Shown here piece by piece: positions 1 to 8,929 of a stretch of DNA of 64,000 bases. A program made the translations under genes and the position numbers. Location of the stretch: NCBI RefSeq assembly GCF_002879615.1, contig NZ_PNRF01000050.1, positions 1 to 64,000 of the forward strand, written 5' to 3'. Each line of letters starts with the position of its first letter. Positions within the stretch are counted from its first letter, which is position 1. The notes under the pieces were generated by a model that made no database searches, was not told the DNA's origin, and saw only the letters and a program-made list of their open reading frames with translations. This DNA is from Billgrantia endophytica (GTDB lineage: Bacteria > Pseudomonadota > Gammaproteobacteria > Pseudomonadales > Halomonadaceae).

Positions 1-124
1 GCAGCGGAGCTGCCCAAATCGGCTTTCCTGCCGATTTGTCGCCGATTTTTGCCTTGTCTGACCATCGCTCGTCGACTTTTCGTACAAAGCCTAGCAGCGC
101 AAGTTGCAGGAAATGGTGAGATCG

Positions 125-571
125 TCAGCCATTCGCCGTCAGTTGCGCCTGTCGCCTGTTTTCGGCGGCCTCGTTCAAGGCAACGATCAACAGGTCGTGC
201 AGTTCGCCCACCCGCAGCCCGGCAACCGGTTCGCACGGCTCAAGGCCGTAACACGACAGTTCCTGTATTCTTCCCCGCCCTATTCGCAGCAGCTCCATGG
301 CTCGCGAGAGCGGTGGCTGCTCGGGACGGAAGCGAATGCGGTGGCGGCGCAGTTGCTCTTCGAGGCAGCCGGGGTCGACCACACGCAGGTAGCGAGCGGC
401 AACGGTGGCTCGCAGCGTATCCAGCTCGGCCATGCGCACCGCTCTTTCATCGGCTGACAGGCCGAACCAGTCGCATATCTCGACATCGCCCCGCTGGCAG
501 CCGCGACACACGGAATCGCCCAGCGTCGTCGAACAGAGCCCCACGCATGGCGACGTGATGATGGCGCCCAT
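125..571 (-). CDS. DUF1289 family protein
   Basis: The 148-residue product has an N-terminal cysteine cluster, Cys9-x3-Cys13 and Cys22-x2-Cys25, in the context SPCVGLC and CRGC. This is the hallmark of the DUF1289 family, small proteins thought to bind iron-sulfur or zinc. The rest is helical and rich in Arg and Leu, so the protein is longer than the minimal 60-80-residue family members. The start at 571 is chosen because GAGGGAG stands 5 bases before the ATG and the family motif begins at once; an upstream in-frame ATG at 601 is possible. It is divergent from acnB. The function is unknown; the family assignment is firm. Confidence 0.8.
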   Translation of the reverse strand: MGAIITSPCVGLCSTTLGDSVCRGCQRGDVEICDWFGLSADERAVRMAELDTLRATVAARYLRVVDPGCLEEQLRRHRIRFRPEQPPLSRAMELLRIGRGRIQELSCYGLEPCEPVAGLRVGELHDLLIVALNEAAENRRQAQLTANG

Positions 572-824
572 TTCGCTCCCTCGATCCAGTTGGGCTGCCA
601 TGGTAACGCGCCTGACATCGGATGGCATCCTGTAGCCGAGCCGACATCCCGCCGACCAAAGTTCAAGGTTCCCGTCGCGGGGCCGCCTTAACATTGTCGA
701 CAGTTTGACGTAGAATCGCGGCACCCAATGATTACGGTTGTTTCACGAGTCAAAGCGGCCATTTCGCCGATTTTCGTCGTCGTATCGGCGCGCTTCGACC
801 ACCACAACAGATGAGGGCCCCCAC

Positions 825-3428
825 GTGATTGAAGCCTATCGCCAGCATGTCGAGGAACGCGCCGCCGAGGGCGTCCCACCGAAGCCGCTGAACGCCGAAC
901 AGGCCGCTGCGCTAGTCGACCTGCTGAAGAACCCGCCTGCCGGCGAAGAGGAGTTCATCCTCGACCTGCTGACCAATCGCGTTCCCCCGGGCGTGGACGA
1001 AGCGGCCTATGTCAAGGCCGGTTTCCTCACCGCTGTCGCCAAGGGCGAAGCAGCATCCCCGCTGATCGACAAGGTCCATGCCGTCAAGCTGCTGGGCACC
1101 ATGCAGGGCGGCTACAATATCGTCTCGCTGGTCGAGCTGCTGGACGATGCCGACCTGGCCAAGGAAGTCGGCGAGCAGCTCAAGCACACCCTGCTGATGT
1201 TCGATGCCTTCCATGACGTGGAAGAACGCGCCCGGTCCGGTAACGCCGTGGCCAAGGATGTGATGCAGTCCTGGGCCGAGGCCGAGTGGTTCCTCTCCAA
1301 GCCGGCGCTGGCCGAGAAGATCACCCTGACCGTGTTCAAGGTGACTGGCGAGACCAATACCGACGACCTCTCCCCCGCCCCGGATGCCTGGTCGCGCCCT
1401 GACATCCCGCTGCATGCCAATGCCATGCTCAAGAACGAGCGTGACGGCATCGAGCCGGAAGCGCCCGGCACCACCGGCCCGCTCAAGCAGATCGAGGAGG
1501 TGAAGGCCAAGGGCTTCCCGGTCGCCTATGTGGGCGACGTGGTCGGCACCGGCTCTTCGCGCAAGTCCGCGACCAACTCCGTACTGTGGTTCTTCGGCGA
1601 CGACATTCCGTTCGTTCCGAACAAGCGTGCCGGCGGCTTCTGCTTCGGTGGCAAGATCGCGCCCATCTTCTTCAACACCATGGAAGATTCCGGCGCCCTG
1701 CCCATCGAGATGGATGTCTCCAACATGGCGATGGGCGATGTCATCGACATCTATCCCTATGAAGGCAAGGTGTGCAAGCACGGCACCGATGAGGTCGTGT
1801 CCACCTTCGAGCTCAAGACCCAGTTGATCCTCGACGAAGTGCGTGCCGGCGGCCGCATTCCGCTGATCATCGGACGCGGCTTGACCACCAAGGCACGCGA
1901 GTCCCTGGGCCTGGCTCCGTCCGACGTCTTCCGCCTGCCCGAGCAGCCGAAGGACACCGGCAAGGGTTATACCCTGGCGCAGAAGATGGTCGGCCACGCC
2001 TGCGGCATGGACGGCGTGCGTCCGGGCATGTACTGCGAGCCGAAGATGACCACCGTGGGCTCCCAGGACACCACCGGTCCGATGACCCGTGACGAGCTGA
2101 AGGACCTGGCTTGCCTGGGCTTCCAGGCCGACCTGGTGATGCAGTCCTTCTGTCACACCGCCGCCTATCCGAAGCCGGTCGACGTGGACACCCACCACAC
2201 CCTGCCCGACTTCATCATGAACCGCGGCGGCGTTTCGCTGCGCCCGGGCGACGGTATCATCCACAGCTGGCTGAACCGCATGCTGCTGCCCGATACCGTG
2301 GGTACCGGCGGCGACTCCCACACCCGCTTCCCGATGGGCATCTCCTTCCCGGCGGGCTCCGGCCTGGTGGCCTTCGCCGCCGCCACTGGCGTCATGCCGC
2401 TGGACATGCCGGAGTCGGTTCTGGTTCGCTTCAAGGGCAAGCGCCAGCCGGGCGTCACCCTGCGCGACCTGGTCCATGCCATTCCCTACTACGGGATCAA
2501 GCACGGCCTGCTGACCGTGGCCAAGGCGGGCAAGAAGAACGCCTTCTCCGGCCGCGTGCTGGAGATCGAAGGCCTCGACGACCTCACCGTCGAGCAGGCT
2601 TTCGAGCTTTCCGATGCATCCGCCGAGCGTTCCGCCGCCGGCTGTACCATCACCCTCTCCGAAGAGAGCGTGGCCCAGTACCTGAACTCCAACATTACCC
2701 TGCTGAAGTGGATGATCAGCAACGGCTACGGCGACGAGCGCACCATCAGCCGTCGTATCCAGGCGATGGAAGAGTGGCTGGCCAACCCGAGCCTGATGCG
2801 TGCCGATGCCGACGCCGAGTACGCCGAAGTCATCGAGATCGACCTCGACGAAATCAAGGAGCCGATCCTCTGTGCGCCGAACGATCCGGATGACGCCCGC
2901 CTGCTCTCGGAGGTTGCCGGCGAGACGATCGACGAGGTCTTCATCGGTTCGTGCATGACCAACATCGGCCACTTCCGCGCCGCGGGCAAGCTGCTCGAGA
3001 AGCAGCCGGCCGGCAGCCTGAAGACCCGCCTGTGGCTGGCACCGCCAACCAAGATGGACCAGCACCAGCTGACCGAGGAAGGCTACTACGGCATCTACGG
3101 TCGCGCCGGTGCACGCATGGAAATGCCGGGCTGCTCCCTGTGCATGGGTAACCAGGCGCGTGTCGCCGCCAAGAGCACCGTCGTCTCCACCTCGACCCGC
3201 AACTTCCCCAACCGTCTGGGCGATGGCGCCAACGTCTATCTGGCCTCTGCCGAGCTTGCCGCGGTGGCCGCCGTTGAAGGCCGCCTACCGACGGTCGCGG
3301 AATACCAGCGTTACATGGGGGAATTCGACGCGATGGCCGGCGAGATCTATCGTTACATGAACTTCCATGAAATCGAGGAGTATCAGAAAGCCGCCTCGAA
3401 TGTGATTCCCGTAGCCCAGGAAGCCTGA
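825..3428 (+). CDS. acnB: Aconitate hydratase B
   Basis: Bifunctional aconitase B / 2-methylisocitrate dehydratase of the TCA cycle, which isomerises citrate and isocitrate in the cytoplasm through a 4Fe-4S cluster. The product from the GTG at 825 is 867 residues, against 865 in E. coli. It opens with VIEAYRQHVEERAAEG, the usual AcnB start, preceded by a GAGGG ribosome site, so the longer frame beginning near 738 is rejected. Order is HEAT-like domain, swivel domain (about 170-380) and catalytic domains. The cluster ligands are Cys710 (GSCMTN) and Cys770/Cys773 (GCSLC). It is monocistronic and followed by a strong terminator. Confidence 0.98.
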   Translation: MIEAYRQHVEERAAEGVPPKPLNAEQAAALVDLLKNPPAGEEEFILDLLTNRVPPGVDEAAYVKAGFLTAVAKGEAASPLIDKVHAVKLLGTMQGGYNIVSLVELLDDADLAKEVGEQLKHTLLMFDAFHDVEERARSGNAVAKDVMQSWAEAEWFLSKPALAEKITLTVFKVTGETNTDDLSPAPDAWSRPDIPLHANAMLKNERDGIEPEAPGTTGPLKQIEEVKAKGFPVAYVGDVVGTGSSRKSATNSVLWFFGDDIPFVPNKRAGGFCFGGKIAPIFFNTMEDSGALPIEMDVSNMAMGDVIDIYPYEGKVCKHGTDEVVSTFELKTQLILDEVRAGGRIPLIIGRGLTTKARESLGLAPSDVFRLPEQPKDTGKGYTLAQKMVGHACGMDGVRPGMYCEPKMTTVGSQDTTGPMTRDELKDLACLGFQADLVMQSFCHTAAYPKPVDVDTHHTLPDFIMNRGGVSLRPGDGIIHSWLNRMLLPDTVGTGGDSHTRFPMGISFPAGSGLVAFAAATGVMPLDMPESVLVRFKGKRQPGVTLRDLVHAIPYYGIKHGLLTVAKAGKKNAFSGRVLEIEGLDDLTVEQAFELSDASAERSAAGCTITLSEESVAQYLNSNITLLKWMISNGYGDERTISRRIQAMEEWLANPSLMRADADAEYAEVIEIDLDEIKEPILCAPNDPDDARLLSEVAGETIDEVFIGSCMTNIGHFRAAGKLLEKQPAGSLKTRLWLAPPTKMDQHQLTEEGYYGIYGRAGARMEMPGCSLCMGNQARVAAKSTVVSTSTRNFPNRLGDGANVYLASAELAAVAAVEGRLPTVAEYQRYMGEFDAMAGEIYRYMNFHEIEEYQKAASNVIPVAQEA

Positions 3429-3515
3429 TAGGCTGCGGTTCCGGAATCCACCTTTCGACTCCGATGCTCGCAACATCGAAGGTCCCCACTGCGGTGGCGG
3501 CCGGAGCCGATGACC

Positions 3516-3545
3516 AAAGCGCCCCCGCTCGGGGCGCTTTTTTTA
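3516..3545 (+). terminator. Rho-independent terminator after acnB
   Basis: A perfect 9-bp stem (AAGCGCCCC / GGGGCGCTT) with a short loop is followed by a run of T about 90 bases after the acnB stop. The remaining gene-free sequence up to 3736 shows nothing else clear. Confidence 0.9.
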
Positions 3546-3736
3546 TGCGTCGCCGAAAGGTGGCGGCATGAACTCGATGGCAAAGCACCCTTCGTTACCG
3601 AAGTCGGCTTGAGGGCTACATGCCACGAGACTACGTTAATGATGTCATATGTGATGATAGCGACGTTTCGTCGCGTGGCCGCATGATGCGAAAAGCCAGG
3701 GACAGGAAGGCAAGAAGCATCAAGGAGAAAAAAAAC

Positions 3737-4339
3737 ATGTTATTCAGACCATTACTGACGGCTTCGTTTGCAACTACCACACTGCTGGCAGCCAATGCCA
3801 CTCTCGCCAACCCCAACGTCAACCAATATGCCTATCTCGGCGTCGCCACGGGCTTCAGCTCGCTGGAGAATGATCGCGAGGACGTCGACAACTTCATCGA
3901 GAGTGGCGGCCGCAACTTCAGCCTCGACGATGACGACAACGTCTGGAAGGGGTTTGTCGGCTATCAGTTCAACCGCTACCTGGCCGCCGAAGCGTTCTAT
4001 GCCGACCTGGGCAAGGTACGGCTGCGCGGCGATGACGGCGCCAGTGCCGACCTGGAATCCACCGCCTACGGCGCCAGCCTGGTCGGTCAGCTACCGGTCA
4101 CCCCTTGGTTCACCCCCTTCGCCAAGATAGGTGCGGCCAGCTGGGAAACCAATGTCGAAGGCAACCTGGGCGATGCCAGCGTCGACCTGGAGGACAACGA
4201 CGGTTTCGACCCGGTCTATGGCCTCGGCGCCCAGTTCAACTTCAACCCCGTCATGATCCGGGCCGAGTACGAGCGCTACGACTTCGACAGCGACTACACC
4301 ATCGACACCTTCACCGCCTCGGTGGGGCTGCGTTTCTGA
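3737..4339 (+). CDS. Outer-membrane beta-barrel protein (OmpA/OmpW-like fold)
   Basis: The 200-residue product starts at 3737 after AAGGAG and has a signal peptide (residues 1-23, ending ATLANP). The mature part alternates hydrophobic and polar residues (YAYLGVATGF, KGFVGYQFN, YLAAEAFYADLG, AYGASLVGQLP). It ends in a barrel strand with C-terminal Phe (TASVGLRF), the signal used for BAM-dependent insertion. The acidic loops suit a halophile. This pattern matches 8-stranded outer-membrane beta-barrel domains (OMP_b-brl). The specific ligand or role is not visible. It has its own ribosome site and no operon partner. Confidence 0.85.
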   Translation: MLFRPLLTASFATTTLLAANATLANPNVNQYAYLGVATGFSSLENDREDVDNFIESGGRNFSLDDDDNVWKGFVGYQFNRYLAAEAFYADLGKVRLRGDDGASADLESTAYGASLVGQLPVTPWFTPFAKIGAASWETNVEGNLGDASVDLEDNDGFDPVYGLGAQFNFNPVMIRAEYERYDFDSDYTIDTFTASVGLRF

Positions 4340-4490
4340 GCGCCGCTGTGCGTCGCGACTGGCGCCATCAGGCGCCTGGCGGAGGCCTCAGTGCTGGCAG
4401 TTGTCGCCAGCGCAGGCGACCCCGCAGTCGCGAGCTGACTCCAGCTCCAACAGCGGTCGCGAGCTGACGCCGGCTCCTACTCGCTGGGAT
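4340..4490. repeat. REP-like GC-rich repeat copy 1
   Basis: GC-rich inverted and direct segments (CAGGCGCCTGGCGG, GTCGCGAGCTGAC twice, GGCTCC/AGCTCC) lie between two genes. Related words recur at 15.78-16.01 kb and 21.83-22.24 kb, always outside genes, as expected of a dispersed REP-type chromosomal repeat. Confidence 0.65.
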
Positions 4491-4534
4491 CTGTGGCATC
4501 ATCGGGTTTCGATCACTCGAGCAAGGAGCACACC

Positions 4535-5023
4535 ATGAGCGCCATCGTTACTCCCGATATCTGCGATGCCTACCCCGAGGTCCAGGTGCTGGACCCCGTA
4601 TTCGTCAATTTCGGCGGCCATGAGGCCTTCTGTGGTCCCGTGCGGACCGTGAAGTGCTTCGAGGACAATTCGCTGGTCAAGGAGGCGGTAGCAGAACCGG
4701 GGGACGGAGCCGTGCTGGTGGTGGACGCCGGTGGTTCGCATCGCTGTGCGATGCTGGGCGACATGCTCGCCGAGCAGGCCGTCGACAATGGCTGGTCCGG
4801 CGTGGTGCTGTACGGCTGTGTTCGCGATGTGGACGTGCTGGCCGAAACCGACCTGGGAGTCCAGGCGCTGGGCTCCCATCCGCGCAGGAGCGACAAGCGC
4901 GGTGAAGGTCAGCGGGATGTGGCGGTGACCTTCGCGGGAGTGACCCTGACACCCGGGCAGTGGCTCTATGCGGATAACAACGGCATCGTGGTGGCCGAGG
5001 AGCGTCTTGACCTGGAGGGGTGA
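4535..5023 (+). CDS. rraA: RraA family protein (regulator of RNase E activity A)
   Basis: The 162-residue protein has the RraA fold. MSAIVTPDICDAYP at the start and GDGAVLVVDAGGS, GVVLYGCVRD and LGSHPRRSDKRGEG are nearly diagnostic of the proteobacterial RraA group. E. coli RraA binds the C-terminal region of RNase E and inhibits mRNA decay. Some relatives are 4-hydroxy-4-methyl-2-oxoglutarate aldolases, and the Gly-x-Arg-Asp site (CVRD) is shared, so aldolase activity cannot be excluded. The ATG at 4535 follows AAGGAG. The next gene begins about 70 bases downstream and could be cotranscribed. Confidence 0.92.
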   Translation: MSAIVTPDICDAYPEVQVLDPVFVNFGGHEAFCGPVRTVKCFEDNSLVKEAVAEPGDGAVLVVDAGGSHRCAMLGDMLAEQAVDNGWSGVVLYGCVRDVDVLAETDLGVQALGSHPRRSDKRGEGQRDVAVTFAGVTLTPGQWLYADNNGIVVAEERLDLEG

Positions 5024-5092
5024 GGCGATGGTCTTGCCCTATTCGCATTTTCAGTGCCACTCTAACGGTATGATACGGAACGACTCACCATC

Positions 5093-6976
5093 GTGCTAAC
5101 CCCAAGGACGCTCGGCGTGGACGTGCTGCACACGCTGCGCGAGCACTTGCGGCCCCTGGTGGCCTACCACCTGTTCTTCACCCTGCTGGCATCCAGCCTG
5201 CTGTTGCCCGCGGTGGCTTGGACGCTGACCGGCCTGTTGAGACGCTTCGACAGGCCGGTCATTACCAATGCCGAACTGATGAACCTGCTGCTCAGCCCCG
5301 GCGGCATATTCTGGTTGCTGGCGGCCATCGGGCTGACATTTCTGGTGCTCTATCTGCAGCAGGCGGGAATGATCCTCGTGGCGATTCGGCGCCGCGACAA
5401 CCATTACCAGCTTGCCTTCGTGGCGCTGTGGCAGACCCTGAGGCGGCTGCCCGCGCTCTCTGGCCTGGTAGTGGTGCAGGTCGGGGCTCACCTGCTGCTG
5501 GTCATACCTGTCGCCCTTCTGCTCGGTTGGCTCCATGGTGTCTTCATCGGCGGCCTGGACCCCTACTATGTGCTGCGGGTTCGCCCGCCGGCACTGTGGC
5601 AATACCTGGGCGTTGCCGTCCCCCTGGCCGCAGGCTGGGCCTTCGTGGCGGCCATGCTCTACTTCCGCTGGATACTGGCGCTACCGATCGTGACGCTGGA
5701 GAATCTGTCGCCCATGGCGGCGCTGGCCCGCAGCCGTGAGTTGACCCGGGGCCGCAAGGGCCAGGTCGCGATGACCGTTATCGTCATGCTGCTGGTGATC
5801 ATCGCCCTGCCGTTCGTTGCCAGCGGGATATTCGACCGTCTCTTCACCCCCATGCTGTGGTGGCTACCGGAACGCAATGCGGTGTTGATACCGGCCATGC
5901 TGGCCTACGTCACCGGCTATGTGCTGGTGACGCTCGCCATTGCGTTCATTGGTATCGCCGCCAACGCCCTGCTGTCGGCGTGCCTTTATCTACGGCTGGC
6001 CCACCGCGAGCCACGTCCGGCCCCACCGCCGCCGGATGCCCATCCGGGACGACTTGCCTGGGGCGTGGAAATGGCGGTGGTGCTTTTCGCCCTGGTACAG
6101 GCGTGGTGGGTGGTCAACAGCTTCGAGCTGCGTGATGACGTGACCATCATTGCCCACCGGGGCAGTTCGATGGCGGCTCCCGAGAATACGCTGTCCGCCA
6201 TCGAGCGGGCCATTGAGGACCGTGCCCACTATGTGGAGATCGACGTACGCCTGACCGGCGATGGCGAGGTGGTGGTGTACCATGATCGCAGCCTTCAGCG
6301 GTTGACCGGCGATCCGCGCAACGTTCATGAGCTGACATTGGACGAATTGCAGCAATTCGATGTGGGCAGCTGGTTTGGCGATGCGTACGTTGGCGAGCGC
6401 ATTCCCACCCTGGACGAGGCCCTGGCCACGGTTCGAGGGCGCAACGCGCTGATGATCGACATGAAGCCCAATCCCGGTGAAGAGGTGGCACTGGTCGAGG
6501 CCGTCATCGCCTCGCTCAGGCACGAGGCGGCGTCCCGGCGGGTCTGTCACGACCTGACCGCCCCGGGCTGGTCGACGGGCCACTGCGGAGATCCGGATGT
6601 CATCGGTGAGACACGGCTGGCGGTCATGTCCCCCTGGGTGGTGGAGGAAGTCAAGCGGCGGGAGCCCGAGCTGCGTGTCACCCTGCTGGCGCAGCTGGTC
6701 ATGCCGGGTACCCTGGAGCGGCGCGGCTTCGATGCGCTGGGCCTGCGTCATAATCGCATTACCGAGAACGAGATCCGTCTGGCCAACCTGTTCGGTTATG
6801 AAGTGCATGCCTGGACAGTCAATGATAGCGCGCGAATGTCCCAGATAATCGACCTGGGCGCCAATGCCATCATCACGGACTATCCGGAACGGCTCACCGA
6901 GCTCATCGACGACCGCCGTGAGCTCGGTGATGGTGCGCTACTGCTGGTCAAGCTGCGCAACTGGTTGCGCGGCTGA
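5093..6976 (+). CDS. Membrane-anchored glycerophosphodiester phosphodiesterase
   Basis: The 627-residue protein has two parts. Residues 1-340 form a polytopic membrane domain (GPDPase_memb type) with hydrophobic stretches near residues 25-45, 80-105, 125-155, 175-205, 225-250 and 265-300. Residues 345-600 form a GDPD TIM barrel: the first motif HRGSSMAAPENTL supplies catalytic His and substrate Arg, EIDVRLT supplies metal-binding Glu and Asp, and VVYHD the second catalytic His. The family cleaves glycerophosphodiesters to glycerol-3-phosphate and an alcohol. The start is a GTG at 5093 with a weak ribosome site, so the exact start is less sure than the function. Confidence 0.9.
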   Translation: MLTPRTLGVDVLHTLREHLRPLVAYHLFFTLLASSLLLPAVAWTLTGLLRRFDRPVITNAELMNLLLSPGGIFWLLAAIGLTFLVLYLQQAGMILVAIRRRDNHYQLAFVALWQTLRRLPALSGLVVVQVGAHLLLVIPVALLLGWLHGVFIGGLDPYYVLRVRPPALWQYLGVAVPLAAGWAFVAAMLYFRWILALPIVTLENLSPMAALARSRELTRGRKGQVAMTVIVMLLVIIALPFVASGIFDRLFTPMLWWLPERNAVLIPAMLAYVTGYVLVTLAIAFIGIAANALLSACLYLRLAHREPRPAPPPPDAHPGRLAWGVEMAVVLFALVQAWWVVNSFELRDDVTIIAHRGSSMAAPENTLSAIERAIEDRAHYVEIDVRLTGDGEVVVYHDRSLQRLTGDPRNVHELTLDELQQFDVGSWFGDAYVGERIPTLDEALATVRGRNALMIDMKPNPGEEVALVEAVIASLRHEAASRRVCHDLTAPGWSTGHCGDPDVIGETRLAVMSPWVVEEVKRREPELRVTLLAQLVMPGTLERRGFDALGLRHNRITENEIRLANLFGYEVHAWTVNDSARMSQIIDLGANAIITDYPERLTELIDDRRELGDGALLLVKLRNWLRG

Positions 6977-6996
6977 CACGAACCACGGTGTTTGCC

Positions 6997-8826
6997 TCAC
7001 TCTCCCATCACGACGCCTTCGCGGCGCGGGTCGGCGCCCCCGAAAAAGCCGTCGTCCGTCCGCTCGATCGCCTGGAGGCCGCTGGTCAGCTCTCCCTCAC
7101 TGGCGTCGTGACCCAGCTCGTTCAAGGCTTGCAGCGTCGAGTCGGGGAACCGCCCTTCTTCCAGCACCACCGGCCCACCCAGTGTGATGGCGTGTGGCAG
7201 GTTCAGCGCTTCCTGGGCGTCCAGCCCCCAGTCGAGCATGGCGACCAGCGCCTTGGCGGTGTAATGAATGATGGCCGCTCCGCCCGGAGAACCCAGGCTG
7301 GCGATCAGCTCACCGCTGTCGCTGTCGAACACCAGTGTCGGACTCATGCTGGAACGCGGCCGCTTCCCTGGCTCCACGCGATTCGCGATGGGCGTGCCAT
7401 CGGCATCAAGCGGTAGAAACGAGAAGTCGGTGAGCTCGTTGTTGAGCAGATACCCGCCGGCCAGGCCGGTGCCTCCGTCGACCAGAATCCGTGAGCCGAA
7501 CGCCGCTTCGATGGTGGTGGTCATGGCCAGGGCATTGCCATGCTCGTCGATGATGCTGATATGGCTGGTGCCGTATTCCGGCTGGCTGGGCTGCACGGCC
7601 CAGGCGACTTCCAGATCGCCGGGGTTGCCGGGCTCCGCCCCATCGGGCCCCATGCTCCGCTCGCCGATCAGTTCGGCGCGGCTGGCCAGGTAGTCGGAAT
7701 CCAGCATGCTCGACCAGTCGCCTCCCGGGGGGGTGACGAAGTCGGGATCGGCGATGTACCTCCCGCGATCGGCGAAGGAGAGACGCGACGCCTCGAGGAA
7801 CTGGTGCAGCCACTCGTCACTCGGCCGGCCGTCGACCAGGGGCTGGTCGATCGCTGGCAGATGCTCCATGGTCCCGAGTATCTGCATGATGGTCAGGTGG
7901 CCCGAAGACGGGGGCGGGAAGCCGCAAATCCGATAGGCCTGCCAGTCGTTGCATAGCGGATCCCGTGCCTTGGCTTCGTAGCTGGCCAGATCATTCAGTG
8001 AGATGGCGCCGGGGCGCCGCTCGTGGGATTGGACCCGTGCTACCAGGTCTTCGGCAATGCTGCCCTCGTGGAGTGCCTCACTGCCATGCCCGGCGATCTC
8101 ACGCAGGATGGCTGCCAGAGCCGGGTTCTGCAGCCGGTGGCCTGCCTGCAGGGGCTCGCCGTTCTCGTCGTAATAGAAGGCGGATGCCAGGGGGTCGTCA
8201 CGCAGGTAGTCTTCGCCAGCCAGGCTGGTCGCCAGCCGCGGGCTCACCTCGAACCCCTGTTCGGCGAGGGAAATCGCCGGTGCGAACAGATCCGCCCAGG
8301 GAAGCTTGCCATGCTTGGCATGGGCCAGCTCGAGCATGCGAACGGTTCCCGGCACGCCAACGGACAGGCCGCTGGCTGCCGCGTCCATGAAGGCCAGCGA
8401 CTCTCCTTCCCCGTCCATCAACAGCGACTCGCTGGCGGCCTTGGGTGCCGTTTCACGACCGTCGAAGGCCGTGACATCGCTGCCGTCGTAGTGCATCAGG
8501 AAGGCCCCGCCACCAATCCCGCTCGACTGGGGCTCCACCAGGGTCAGCACCATCTGTACGGCGATGGCGGCGTCCACCGCCGAGCCCCCGGCCCTGAGGA
8601 CCTGATAGCCCGCATCGGTGGCCAGGGGGTTGGCTGCAGCCACCGCAAACCGCTCGGTCGCCCAGCCGGGCTTTTCGGTGTAACCGGACGCGACTTCCGG
8701 TGCGATAGCGGGGTCCTGATACTGAAAGGCAACGTTGGCCTGGGCCAGCAATGGCAGCCCTAATACCATCGCCGAGGTAACACTCACGAACCAACATCGA
8801 CGTACAGTAACTGACTGGAAATCCAT
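6997..8826 (-). CDS. ggt: Gamma-glutamyltransferase / glutathione hydrolase precursor
   Basis: The 609-residue precursor is exported (hydrophobic signal ending PLLAQA at about residue 30). It would self-cleave into large and small subunits at Thr420, in the context YGTSHISIID. That Thr is the N-terminal nucleophile of the mature enzyme, which hydrolyses or transfers the gamma-glutamyl group of glutathione. Other family marks are SSGIGGGAFLMHY, FDGRETAP, RPRSSMSPT and GSPGG. The start at 8826 (MDFQSV) is preferred over upstream Met codons because of a GAGGG site and a correctly placed signal peptide. It lies downstream of ppsA on the same strand, separated by a terminator. Confidence 0.95.
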   Translation of the reverse strand: MDFQSVTVRRCWFVSVTSAMVLGLPLLAQANVAFQYQDPAIAPEVASGYTEKPGWATERFAVAAANPLATDAGYQVLRAGGSAVDAAIAVQMVLTLVEPQSSGIGGGAFLMHYDGSDVTAFDGRETAPKAASESLLMDGEGESLAFMDAAASGLSVGVPGTVRMLELAHAKHGKLPWADLFAPAISLAEQGFEVSPRLATSLAGEDYLRDDPLASAFYYDENGEPLQAGHRLQNPALAAILREIAGHGSEALHEGSIAEDLVARVQSHERRPGAISLNDLASYEAKARDPLCNDWQAYRICGFPPPSSGHLTIMQILGTMEHLPAIDQPLVDGRPSDEWLHQFLEASRLSFADRGRYIADPDFVTPPGGDWSSMLDSDYLASRAELIGERSMGPDGAEPGNPGDLEVAWAVQPSQPEYGTSHISIIDEHGNALAMTTTIEAAFGSRILVDGGTGLAGGYLLNNELTDFSFLPLDADGTPIANRVEPGKRPRSSMSPTLVFDSDSGELIASLGSPGGAAIIHYTAKALVAMLDWGLDAQEALNLPHAITLGGPVVLEEGRFPDSTLQALNELGHDASEGELTSGLQAIERTDDGFFGGADPRREGVVMGE

Positions 8827-8872
8827 AACAAGGGCCCTCGGTAACTCCATGTAAGAGCTATACAGCATAGGC

Positions 8873-8906
8873 AAAAAAAACCCGGCTGACGACTGCCAGC
8901 CGGGCC
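8873..8906 (-). terminator. Terminator after ppsA
   Basis: On the minus strand CCCGGCTG and CAGCCGGG form a perfect stem followed by a run of eight T, just after the ppsA stop. Confidence 0.9.
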
Positions 8907-8929
8907 ATGCCTACACGTTGGCCGACTCA

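Noticed and set aside
912..3065. 717-codon open frame antisense to acnB
   Set aside because: High-GC codon bias in acnB keeps the opposite strand open; composition is low-complexity (His/Gln/Gly/Val) and no ribosome site or family is seen.
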